A DNA stretch of 28,163 nt from NCBI RefSeq assembly GCF_943912825.1, contig NZ_CALTUX010000026.1:1-28163 (forward strand), read 5' to 3'. The notes beneath the pieces were generated by a model that was given only the letters and a program-made list of their open reading frames with translations, did no database searches and was not told the DNA's origin. Below, one piece after another: positions 8,418 to 15,203 of the stretch. Source of the DNA: an uncultured Anaerococcus sp. (lineage in GTDB: Bacteria; Bacillota; Clostridia; Tissierellales; Peptoniphilaceae). How positions within the stretch are numbered: the first letter of the stretch is position 1; each line of letters starts with the position of its first letter. Both the position numbers and the translations under genes were made by a program.

Positions 8418-8955
8418 GAGTCTTAAATTAGGTATAAAATTACTATTAATAACATCAGTAACTGCCCTAGCCCTTGCTTTTACAAACAATATGACTTCTC
8501 CAATCATAGAAGCTCGTAAACAAGAAGAGCTAAAAGAATCCCTTGCTATAGTTTATAAAGCAGATTCCTATGAGCCAGTAGAAGTAGCAGATAAGCCAGA
8601 CACCATCCAAGAAGTATACAAGGCAAAAGGAGAAAGTGGCGATGGATATGTATTCCAAATCCAATCTCCAGGCGGATACGGCGGCGATATACAATTCTTA
8701 ATTGGTGTTGATAGTGACCATAATATAACAGGATTTGCTCCACTAAGCCATTCAGAGTCAGCAGGCTTTGGTAAACAGATGGAAGAAGATTTCTTCAAAG
8801 AAGGAATGGTCGGAGTAAATATGGACAGTGAAGTTAAGGCATCAGCCTCAGGTGGGGAAAATGAAATAGTTGGCATCTCAGGAGCTACAATTTCTACTAC
8901 TACTATCCTTAGAGGTATAAACGATGCAAGAGAAGTTCTCTCTAAATTAGAATAG
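8410..8955 (+). CDS. rnfG: Rnf complex subunit G (covalent FMN)
   Basis: Extracytoplasmic electron-carrying subunit of Rnf, 181 residues. A single N-terminal helix (about 8-25) anchors an FMN-binding domain ending in 'GISGATISTTTILRGI'; Thr160 in the S-G-A-T motif is the expected FMN-phosphoester site. 'FAPLSHSESAGFG' is another family landmark. I chose ATG 8410 over an in-frame TTG at 8350: it has a strong ribosome site (aggagggg) just upstream and gives the normal short N-terminus. It overlaps the end of rnfD and is eight bases from rnfE. Confidence 0.96.
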   Translation: MNKSLKLGIKLLLITSVTALALAFTNNMTSPIIEARKQEELKESLAIVYKADSYEPVEVADKPDTIQEVYKAKGESGDGYVFQIQSPGGYGGDIQFLIGVDSDHNITGFAPLSHSESAGFGKQMEEDFFKEGMVGVNMDSEVKASASGGENEIVGISGATISTTTILRGINDAREVLSKLE

Positions 8956-8963
8956 GAGCTATC

Positions 8964-9587
8964 ATGGCAAAAGAAAATAAAAAAGAAAAGGTAAATTTTG
9001 GTAAAATATTTACCGATGGAATCATAAAAAACAACCCTGTCCTTGTACAGATGGTTGGTATGTGTTCTGTACTAGCCATATCTTCATCCTTAACTAATGC
9101 TGTAGGTATGGGAGTGTCAGTAACCTTCGTACTTGTAATGAGTAACTTAGTAATATCTTTACTACGTAACTTCATATCAGATGAAATAAGGATACCTTCT
9201 TTCATCGTAGTTATAGCAGGCTTTGTAACCATTGTTCAAATGCTAATAAAGGCCTATGCACCAGCCCTTGATCAGTCTTTGGGTATCTTTATACCACTAA
9301 TAGTAGTAAACTGTATCATCCTTGCTCGTGCAGAAGGATTTGCATCACAAAATGGACCAATCGCATCAATAGTAGATGGTATAAGCCAAGGTATAGGCTA
9401 TACTATTGCTATATCAATACTTGCCTTCTTTAGAGAATTATTAGGAGCAGGTACACTTTTTGGCATGGCAATCTTACCAGAAGAATACACTATAGGATTT
9501 ATGCTTCAACCAGCATCATCATTTATAGTACTTGGAATGATTTATGCAGCCTTCCATGCGATTACAAACAAGAAGAAAGCTAAATAG
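8964..9587 (+). CDS. rnfE: Rnf complex subunit E (membrane)
   Basis: Integral membrane subunit of 207 residues, homologous to NqrD. After a Lys-rich start it has the family block 'GIIKNNPVLVQMVGMCSVLA' and about six helices. The two conserved cysteines sit in 'VGMCSVLA' and 'VVNCIILAR'; with the equivalent pair in RnfA they are known to hold an intramembrane [2Fe-2S] cluster. 'RAEGFA' and 'FFRELLGAGTLFG' are further signatures. The ribosome site 'aggag' lies just after the rnfG stop. It forms the RnfA/RnfE pair that carries electrons across the membrane. Confidence 0.96.
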   Translation: MAKENKKEKVNFGKIFTDGIIKNNPVLVQMVGMCSVLAISSSLTNAVGMGVSVTFVLVMSNLVISLLRNFISDEIRIPSFIVVIAGFVTIVQMLIKAYAPALDQSLGIFIPLIVVNCIILARAEGFASQNGPIASIVDGISQGIGYTIAISILAFFRELLGAGTLFGMAILPEEYTIGFMLQPASSFIVLGMIYAAFHAITNKKKAK

Positions 9588-9595
9588 GAGTTATC

Positions 9596-10174
9596 ATGCT
9601 AGTAGAATTATTTAAAATCATAATAGCAACTATATTTGTATCAAACTACGTACTAGGACAATTCTTAGGTATTTGTCCAACCCTAGGTGTTACAAGTAAG
9701 GTTGAGACTGCTAGAGGAATGGGTTTTGCGGTAATATTTGTAATAGTACTTGCAACAATTATAACTTGGTTTATCCAATATTACATATTAGAGGCCTTTA
9801 ATGTACAATACTTACAAACAGTAGTATTTATCTTGGTTATAGCAACTCTAGTTCAATCAGTAGAAACAGTAATGAAAAAATCAATGCCTGCCCTTTATGG
9901 AGCTTTGGGTGTTTATCTACCACTAATCACAACCAACTGCGTGGTTCTTGGTGTAGCAATCAAAACAATAGACTTATCTTATAACTTAGTAGAAGCAACA
10001 GTATATGCCTTTGCATCATCAATAGGATTTATGCTAGCAATCATGATCCTAGCTTACCTAAGAGAAAAGACAGAATATAACAACGTTCCTGAGTCATTTA
10101 AGGGAGCTCCACTCTCTTTAATAACCCTAGGTCTAATGGCTATAGCCTTCATGGGCTTTGCAGGTTTAGCATAG
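9596..10174 (+). CDS. rnfA: Rnf complex subunit A (membrane)
   Basis: Integral membrane subunit of 192 residues, homologous to NqrE and the inverted-topology partner of RnfE. 'VSNYVLGQFLGICPTLGV' near the N-terminus and 'LITTNCVVLGVAI' in the middle hold the two cysteines for the shared [2Fe-2S] cluster. Six hydrophobic helices fill the rest. It starts eight bases after rnfE with 'aggag' as ribosome site and is followed nine bases on by rnfB. Confidence 0.96.
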   Translation: MLVELFKIIIATIFVSNYVLGQFLGICPTLGVTSKVETARGMGFAVIFVIVLATIITWFIQYYILEAFNVQYLQTVVFILVIATLVQSVETVMKKSMPALYGALGVYLPLITTNCVVLGVAIKTIDLSYNLVEATVYAFASSIGFMLAIMILAYLREKTEYNNVPESFKGAPLSLITLGLMAIAFMGFAGLA

Positions 10175-10183
10175 GAGGAAGCG

Positions 10184-10981
10184 ATGAATTTATTATTACC
10201 AATGGCAATACTCGCCGTAATGGGTTTTATATTTGCGGTAGCATTAGGATTTATCTCAGATAAATTCCATGTAGAAAAATCAGTTAAAGAAGCAGCAGTT
10301 AGGGATGCCCTACCAGGTGCTAACTGTGGTGCTTGTGGTTATCCTGGTTGTGATGGACTTGCAGCAGCCATAGCAAAAGGAGAAGCAGAAGTAAATGCCT
10401 GCGCTATAGGCGGACCAAACACAACAGCAGCAGTAGCAGCTGCAATGGGTGTAGAAGCTACAGCTTCAGATGATAGAAAAGTAGCTCTTGTAAAATGTAA
10501 CGGTACTACAGAAGCTGCTAAAGATAAATTTGCCTACCAAGGTCTAGAAGACTGTAGGGCACAAATTGCCCTATTCGGTGGTAAAAAAGCTTGTAACTAT
10601 GGATGTATAGGATGCGGCACTTGTGAAAAAACCTGCCCATTTGATGCAATACATATCGTAGATGGCGTTGCCCTAGTAGATAGAGAAAAATGTGTAGCTT
10701 GTGGCAAGTGCGTAGACGTATGTCCAAAAAATATAATCGAGCTTATACCATTTTCACAAAAACAAGTAGTCCTTTGCTCATCCCATGACAAGGGTAAAGA
10801 TGCAAGAGCAAACTGCTCTAACTCTTGTATAGGTTGTACAATTTGTGCAAAAACCTATCCTGAAGCATTTGCGATGGATAATTTCCTATCAAAAGAAGTT
10901 CACGGTGATGAATTTGATATGGAATTACTAAAGACAGCATGTGAAAAATGCCCAAATAAATGTATAACAATAAATGAATAA
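10184..10981 (+). CDS. rnfB: Rnf complex subunit B (ferredoxin-oxidising, Fe-S)
   Basis: Entry subunit that takes electrons from reduced ferredoxin, 265 residues. An N-terminal membrane helix (about 3-22) is followed by the RnfB cluster motif 'CGACGYPGC' with Cys48, 51, 56 and Cys73. A complete two-cluster ferredoxin module has Cys137/141/144/147/151 and Cys170/173/176/180. A second ferredoxin-like module begins Cys211/215/218/221, but the expected fourth cysteine is Tyr225 (codon 10856-10858). Its second half has only Cys253, Cys256 and Cys260. One [4Fe-4S] site therefore appears lost. The protein is otherwise intact and of near-normal length. Last rnf gene, followed by a hairpin and terminator. 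Confidence 0.95.
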   Translation: MNLLLPMAILAVMGFIFAVALGFISDKFHVEKSVKEAAVRDALPGANCGACGYPGCDGLAAAIAKGEAEVNACAIGGPNTTAAVAAAMGVEATASDDRKVALVKCNGTTEAAKDKFAYQGLEDCRAQIALFGGKKACNYGCIGCGTCEKTCPFDAIHIVDGVALVDREKCVACGKCVDVCPKNIIELIPFSQKQVVLCSSHDKGKDARANCSNSCIGCTICAKTYPEAFAMDNFLSKEVHGDEFDMELLKTACEKCPNKCITINE

Positions 10982-10985
10982 AAAC

Positions 10986-11101
10986 GAAGCCTTTGGCAAC
11001 CGTTTTGATAAAGTTAATTCCTACATAGGAAAATATTAAACTATATAACTACAAAGCATTCTTATACTTTATCAAAATCGGAAGCCCTGGCTTCTTTTTT
11101 T
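10986..11101 (+). terminator. Rnf operon terminator within a large hairpin
   Basis: Five bases after the rnfB stop begins a roughly 110-base imperfect hairpin. gaagcc (10986-10991) pairs with ggcttc (11089-11094), ggc (10995-10997) with gcc (11084-11086), and ccgttttgataaag (11000-11013) with the arm at 11067-11081, leaving one bulged T. The 53-base apical part holds a small stem tcct/agga (11019-11030). Seven T follow at 11095-11101. A compact alternative, gaagc/gcttc with a four-base loop (11081-11094), would by itself give a standard terminator. So termination is well supported, and the long structure may be a processed or stabilising 3' end. Confidence 0.75.
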
Positions 11102-11125
11102 ATCTTCAATTTTACATAGAAAATC

Positions 11126-11154
11126 CTAGTTTTATAGCCTAAAAAGCATATAAT
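11126..11154 (+). promoter_or_regulatory. Possible promoter of the NusG II-Gx-radC run
   Basis: A perfect TATAAT stands at 11149-11154, between the rnf terminator and the gene at 11201. The matching -35 position (11126-11131, ctagtt) is poor. The gene has agaaggga at 11186-11193 as ribosome site. The call rests on the -10 box and on position. Confidence 0.45.
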
Positions 11155-11200
11155 ATTATAATTGAGGAAAAATTAAGAAAATTATAGAAGGGATATATAG

Positions 11201-11590
11201 ATGAAGATAAAAAAAGGTGATATAATCGTAATAGTCGGACTTTTGTGTCTATCTTTAGGATTTAATTTTCTAATATACAAACAAAGTCAGAAATACGATG
11301 GAGATATATTGGTGGTTGAACAAGATGGGAAGGTAATAGAAAGACTTCCTCTAGAAAAGGATGGAGAATATATAGCGAGGTACGGCGGCCATTATAATAA
11401 GATAGAAATAAAGGATGGCAAGGCCAAGGTAGTTGAAGCTGATTGCCTTGATCAAATTTGTACCCATATGCACGCCATCTCAAAAGAAGGCGAAACAATT
11501 ATATGTCTTCCTCACAGGCTCTTTCTTGAAGTAGAAGAAAGCGATAAAAAAAACCAGAAGGAAGAAAAAATTGATAAGGTGGTAAGATAA
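11201..11590 (+). CDS. NusG domain II protein, membrane-anchored (EetA-like)
   Basis: A 129-residue protein with one N-terminal helix (about 8-26) and an extracytoplasmic NusG domain II (PF07009 type). Family landmarks are 'DGEYIARYGGHYNKIEIKDG', 'DCLDQICTHMHAISKEGE' and 'IICLPHRLFLEVE', with the conserved cysteines in 'DQIC' and 'IICLPH'. The C-terminus is a charged tail. Despite the name, it lacks the transcription-factor part of NusG. From memory, NusG II-Gx pairs occur beside flavin-based electron-transfer genes, including EetA/EetB of the Listeria extracellular electron transfer system. Here the pair lies just after rnf. The stop overlaps the next start by one base (TAATG). The electron-transfer role is inference. 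Confidence 0.8.
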   Translation: MKIKKGDIIVIVGLLCLSLGFNFLIYKQSQKYDGDILVVEQDGKVIERLPLEKDGEYIARYGGHYNKIEIKDGKAKVVEADCLDQICTHMHAISKEGETIICLPHRLFLEVEESDKKNQKEEKIDKVVR

Positions 11591-12105
11591 TGAATACTAA
11601 AAAGTTAACAAATATGGCCCTTCTCTTAGCCCTTGCTCTAGTCATATCAGTTGTTGAATTACAAATTCCTATGCCTCTTCCTATTCCAGGTGCAAAACTT
11701 GGACTTTCTAATATAATAATACTAGTAAGTCTTTATTTTTATGGATTTAAGGCAAGTCTTACAATTTCCTTACTAAAATCCTTCATGCTGGTTTTAATAA
11801 CAGGGGCAGTTACTTCCTTCTTTTATTCAGCAGCAGGGGCGATTTTATCTACAATTGCCATGGTAATCGCTTTAAAATTTCATGACAAACTATTTTCTTT
11901 TATAGGAGTAAGTGAAATAGGTGCCTTTGCCCACAATCTAGGACAGATAATCGTATCTACAATAGTGATGGAAAATATAAAAATGTTTTACTATCTTCCA
12001 CTCCTAGTGTTTATTGGAACCTTTACAGGATTTTTTGTAGGCCTTTCATCCAACTTTATAATAAAGCATATGAAAAAACTAGATATTGGAGAAAAGCTTA
12101 AGTGA
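11590..12105 (+). CDS. Gx family membrane protein (EetB-like / Hpre_diP_synt_I)
   Basis: Polytopic membrane protein of 171 residues with about five hydrophobic helices. The opening 'LALALVISVVELQIPMPLPIPGAKLGLSNIIILVSLYFYG' (read in pieces: 'PIPGAKLGLSNI' is the key block) and 'ISLLKSFMLVLITGAVTSFFYSAAG' match the family annotated as Gx transporter or heptaprenyl diphosphate synthase component I. It also resembles ECF-transporter substrate-binding subunits. It has no prenyltransferase motifs, so the synthase name is doubtful. It is coupled to the NusG II gene by a one-base overlap and to radC by a GTGA overlap. It may be a flavin or quinone-related membrane partner of the preceding protein. 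Confidence 0.78.
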   Translation: MNTKKLTNMALLLALALVISVVELQIPMPLPIPGAKLGLSNIIILVSLYFYGFKASLTISLLKSFMLVLITGAVTSFFYSAAGAILSTIAMVIALKFHDKLFSFIGVSEIGAFAHNLGQIIVSTIVMENIKMFYYLPLLVFIGTFTGFFVGLSSNFIIKHMKKLDIGEKLK

Positions 12106-12782
12106 AAAAAACTATAAAGCAGATGAAGGAATCTGATAGACCTAGAGAAAAATTAATAGAATTTGGCTTCGAGGCTCTGACAAATACAGAGCTTCTGGCC
12201 ATTATTTTACAAACAGGAACAAGCGAGAAAAATGCCCTAGAACTTGCTGGAGAAATTCTAGATGCTTTTTCTACAGAAGACCTCCTTGAAATCGATGTTA
12301 ATGACCTTACAAAGATTAAGGGAATCAAAGAAGCTAAGGCTACTAAGGTCATTGCAAGTTTGCAGCTTGGCAAGAGGCTTAAGGAAGCATACCTGAATAG
12401 AAAATATGACAAGATAACATCTAATGAAGATGTCTACCAAATGTTTAGAAATATGCTTGCCATGGAGGATAGGGAGCATTTTTACATAGTTTTATTAAAT
12501 AATAAAAATATGGTTATAGGCAAGGAATTAATATCCATAGGTGACTTAAATTCATCCATAGTCAATCCTAGGGAGGTTTTTAAGAAGGCTATAAAAAAGA
12601 GTGCCAAGTCTATTATATTAGTTCACAACCATCCATCAGGCAATCCAGATCCATCTAAGGCTGATATTATGGTTACAAGAAGGCTCATAGATGCTGGAGA
12701 AATACTTGATATAAATGTGCTTGACCACATTATAATTGGTCACACTGATTATGTATCTTTAAAAAGAGATAATTATATATAG
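12102..12782 (+). CDS. radC: RadC family JAB/MPN protein
   Basis: RadC-like protein of 226 residues. The N-terminal helix-hairpin-helix region reads 'RPREKLIEFGFEALTNTELLAIILQTGT' in pieces, with 'LTKIKGIKEAKATKV' as the hairpin. The C-terminal JAB1/MPN domain has the metal-binding motif 'VHNHPSGNPDPSKAD'. The biochemical role of RadC remains unclear; an early link to DNA repair was not upheld. The start is GTG 12102, overlapping the previous stop, with ggag at 12089-12092. The next ATG (12123) has no ribosome site. The position just before mreB matches many Firmicutes. Confidence 0.93.
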   Translation: MKKTIKQMKESDRPREKLIEFGFEALTNTELLAIILQTGTSEKNALELAGEILDAFSTEDLLEIDVNDLTKIKGIKEAKATKVIASLQLGKRLKEAYLNRKYDKITSNEDVYQMFRNMLAMEDREHFYIVLLNNKNMVIGKELISIGDLNSSIVNPREVFKKAIKKSAKSIILVHNHPSGNPDPSKADIMVTRRLIDAGEILDINVLDHIIIGHTDYVSLKRDNYI

Positions 12783-12791
12783 GAGAATATT

Positions 12792-13802
12792 ATGAAATTA
12801 AAGTTAATTGCTACAGATTTTGCCATAGACCTTGGTACTAGCAATATTTTAGTTTATAAAAAAGGCGAGGGTCTAATTATAAATGAACCATCAAGCTTAG
12901 TCCTTGATGATAACTATCAAAAAGTTTTGGCAGTAGGCCAAGAAGCCAAGGATATGCTAGGTAAGACCCACCAGGATATACAGGTTGTAAAACCAATTAA
13001 AAACGGGGTGATAACAGACTTTAACCTCACTGAAGCCATGTTAAATTACTTCTTTGAAAAAGTAAATGAAGGCTTTAGCTTTATCCAACCAAAGGTTGTA
13101 ATAGTAATCCCATCTGGGATAACAGATATACAAAAAAGAGCGGTAGAAGATGCGGCTCTCCATGCAGGCAGCAGGGATATAATCCTTGTAGATGAGTCTC
13201 TAGCTTGTGCATATGGGATGAACCTATCACCAGAAGAATCTAAGGGTATTTTACTGATAAATATGGGAGCTGGAACAAGCCAGGTAGCAGTAATTTCCCT
13301 AAATGGAATCGTAACATCAAAGACTATCAATAAGGGCGGCGATTATTTAGACGAAAAAATCGTAACTTATTTTAGGGAAAATAAAAATCTAGAAATTGGT
13401 AAAAACACAGCAGAAAAAATTAAAATCAAATTAGCTAGCCTAAAGGTAAAAGATGCTAATATGGAAATGTCTGTAGACGGAAGAGACTTAATCGATTCTA
13501 AGCCAAGGACAGAAATGATAAAATCAAACGAGTTCGTTTCAACAATTTTGCCTTTTGCTGATGAGATATGTGATATGGTCTATGAAGTCCTTGAAAAAAC
13601 TCCTCCAGAAATATCAGCTGATATTAAGAAAAATGGTTTTGGTCTATCTGGATCCTTATCACAACTAGCAGGAATGGCTGAATATATTGAAAAGAAAATC
13701 GGTCTTAAATCTTACCACTCAGAAGATCCAAGCACAGATGCAATCTTAGGTGCAGGTATGATTTTAGAAAATCCTGAAAAATTTATGAAGTATCGTAAGT
13801 AG
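12792..13802 (+). CDS. mreB: MreB-like actin homologue, divergent
   Basis: Bacterial actin of 336 residues, expected to form membrane filaments that guide wall synthesis with MreC, MreD and PBP2. The phosphate 1 loop is normal ('FAIDLGTSNILVY', 10-22), as are 'VKPIKNGVITDF' and 'VIVIPSGITDIQKRAVEDAA'. Other active-site motifs differ from typical MreB. 'VDIGGGTT' is 'INMGAGTS' (Asn157 for Asp). 'EEPMAAAIG' is 'DESLACAYG' (about 134-142). The adenosine loop 'LTGGGALL' is 'LSGSLSQL' (285-292). The 'GGDYLDEKI' and 'IGKNTAEKIKI' segments are kept. It begins with aggag nine bases after radC and is seven bases from mreC. Its position says mreB, but ATPase behaviour may be altered. Confidence 0.88.
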   Translation: MKLKLIATDFAIDLGTSNILVYKKGEGLIINEPSSLVLDDNYQKVLAVGQEAKDMLGKTHQDIQVVKPIKNGVITDFNLTEAMLNYFFEKVNEGFSFIQPKVVIVIPSGITDIQKRAVEDAALHAGSRDIILVDESLACAYGMNLSPEESKGILLINMGAGTSQVAVISLNGIVTSKTINKGGDYLDEKIVTYFRENKNLEIGKNTAEKIKIKLASLKVKDANMEMSVDGRDLIDSKPRTEMIKSNEFVSTILPFADEICDMVYEVLEKTPPEISADIKKNGFGLSGSLSQLAGMAEYIEKKIGLKSYHSEDPSTDAILGAGMILENPEKFMKYRK

Positions 13803-13808
13803 GTTATT

Positions 13809-14711
13809 ATGGCATACAAAAGAGTAAAAAAAGAAAAAACACCCTTTATAATAACTATAATAAGTCTTTTAGTAGTAATATTGATATCAAGCCAGGTAGA
13901 TGGACTTTCAAAAACTGGATCAAATATAGCAAACACTATCCTTAAACCAATAGAAAGTGTGACCTATTCGATTTCATCTGCCATAATTGACCAGCTTGAA
14001 AGAACAATTGGTTCTAGAGAAACCAGGTCTGAAGTTCTAAGGCTTGAGGCAGAAAATAGGGCCCTAGTTATGGAAAATGCAAGGTATGCTACAGCTATAA
14101 ATAGGAGCGACTTCTTAAAGAATGAAGCAGAAGCAACAAAGGGTTCAGACAATAAGTATATAAAGGCAAAACTAATAAATACAGATGTAAACTCCATGAC
14201 AACCCACTTTAACATAGATAAGGGCAAGGTCGATGGGATTGAGAAAAATGACATAATCCTTCAAGCTGTTGGAGATAGCAAGTTCTATACAGGTCTTGTA
14301 GGAAAGGTTACAGAAGTTTATCAAACTACAGCCAGAGTTGAAACCATAAATTCAAGCCAAAATGACGTCTCCTTTGTAAATGCAAATTCAGGAGACTATG
14401 GAGTCATCGATAGGTTTGATAAAAATACCATCCAAGGCTATATGCTAGATATAGAAAGCAAGATAGAAGAGAAGGATATACTTCTTACAAGCGGACTAGG
14501 TGGTATATACCCTTATGGTATATATGTTGGAAGGGTTGCAACAGTAACCATGACCCAAGACTCCCTAAGAAAGAATATTACAATAAATTCACCTGTTGAT
14601 TTTTCACATCTTTATAGGGTTTTAGTCCTAAAAAGTTCTAACAATTATAATTTAGATGAAAAACCAGCTAGCCAAGAAAGTAAGCAAAAGGAAGGAGAAA
14701 TACATGAATAA
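13809..14711 (+). CDS. mreC: Rod-shape protein MreC
   Basis: Extracytoplasmic scaffold of the elongation complex, 300 residues. A basic N-terminus and one membrane helix (about 12-29) are followed by a coiled coil ('SEVLRLEAENRALVMENARY', about 75-94). The beta-rich MreC domain contains 'NTDVNSMTTHFNIDKGKVDGIEKND' in the usual place and 'LTSGLGGIYPYGIYVGRV', a strong family signature. The Lys/Glu-rich tail is short. It should bind MreD and PBP2. Its end overlaps the mreD start by eight bases. Confidence 0.95.
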   Translation: MAYKRVKKEKTPFIITIISLLVVILISSQVDGLSKTGSNIANTILKPIESVTYSISSAIIDQLERTIGSRETRSEVLRLEAENRALVMENARYATAINRSDFLKNEAEATKGSDNKYIKAKLINTDVNSMTTHFNIDKGKVDGIEKNDIILQAVGDSKFYTGLVGKVTEVYQTTARVETINSSQNDVSFVNANSGDYGVIDRFDKNTIQGYMLDIESKIEEKDILLTSGLGGIYPYGIYVGRVATVTMTQDSLRKNITINSPVDFSHLYRVLVLKSSNNYNLDEKPASQESKQKEGEIHE

Positions 14712-15195
14712 ATTTAAGAGCTTTTTGATTTTATTTATAACCTTCGTTTTACAAACATCAATTTTTGCAAAAATTGACATACTAGGAGCAAATGTTAATA
14801 TAATAATACCTGCAGTAATAGCTCTTTCTCAGATTTTACCAGATAAGACAGGCAGGGTAGGAGGACTAGTAGTAGGACTTGTTGAAGATTTCCTATTCAC
14901 TCAACTAGTAGGTGTAAGAGCACTTTCTTATTACTTAATAGGTTTATTTTCTGGAGGACATATAATAAAAGTGTCAAAGGATAAGACCAAGGGCTTTATA
15001 ATCTGTTTGATTGCAAGTTTGTTTAATTTCTTGCTAGTAAATGGTATATATTATGTATTTGGCAAATCAATCTTATCAATAGCAGATTATCTTGGACTTG
15101 AAATCTTTATAGAAGCAATCCTAAACTCCCTAGTATACCTAATTTATTATTATCTAATAAAGAAAATAATGTATATACCAACATATAGAATTTAG
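14704..15195 (+). CDS. mreD: Rod-shape protein MreD
   Basis: Small membrane protein of the elongation complex, 163 residues with about five helices. 'SFLILFITFVLQTSIFAKI' opens the protein, and 'GRVGGLVVGLVEDFLF' with 'GVRALSYYLIGLFSGG' match MreD. I chose ATG 14704, which has aaggaga at 14692-14698; an in-frame upstream ATG at 14656 would add a basic stretch inside mreC without a ribosome site. Eight bases separate it from the PBP2 gene. Confidence 0.92.
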   Translation: MNKFKSFLILFITFVLQTSIFAKIDILGANVNIIIPAVIALSQILPDKTGRVGGLVVGLVEDFLFTQLVGVRALSYYLIGLFSGGHIIKVSKDKTKGFIICLIASLFNFLLVNGIYYVFGKSILSIADYLGLEIFIEAILNSLVYLIYYYLIKKIMYIPTYRI

Positions 15196-15203
15196 AGGAA
15201 TAT

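Noticed and set aside
10986..11101. Riboswitch in the rnf-NusG II gap
   Set aside because: The structure begins directly after the rnfB stop, ends in a T-run, and the next promoter-like box lies downstream of it, so it belongs to the 3' end of rnf; no known riboswitch core was recognised.
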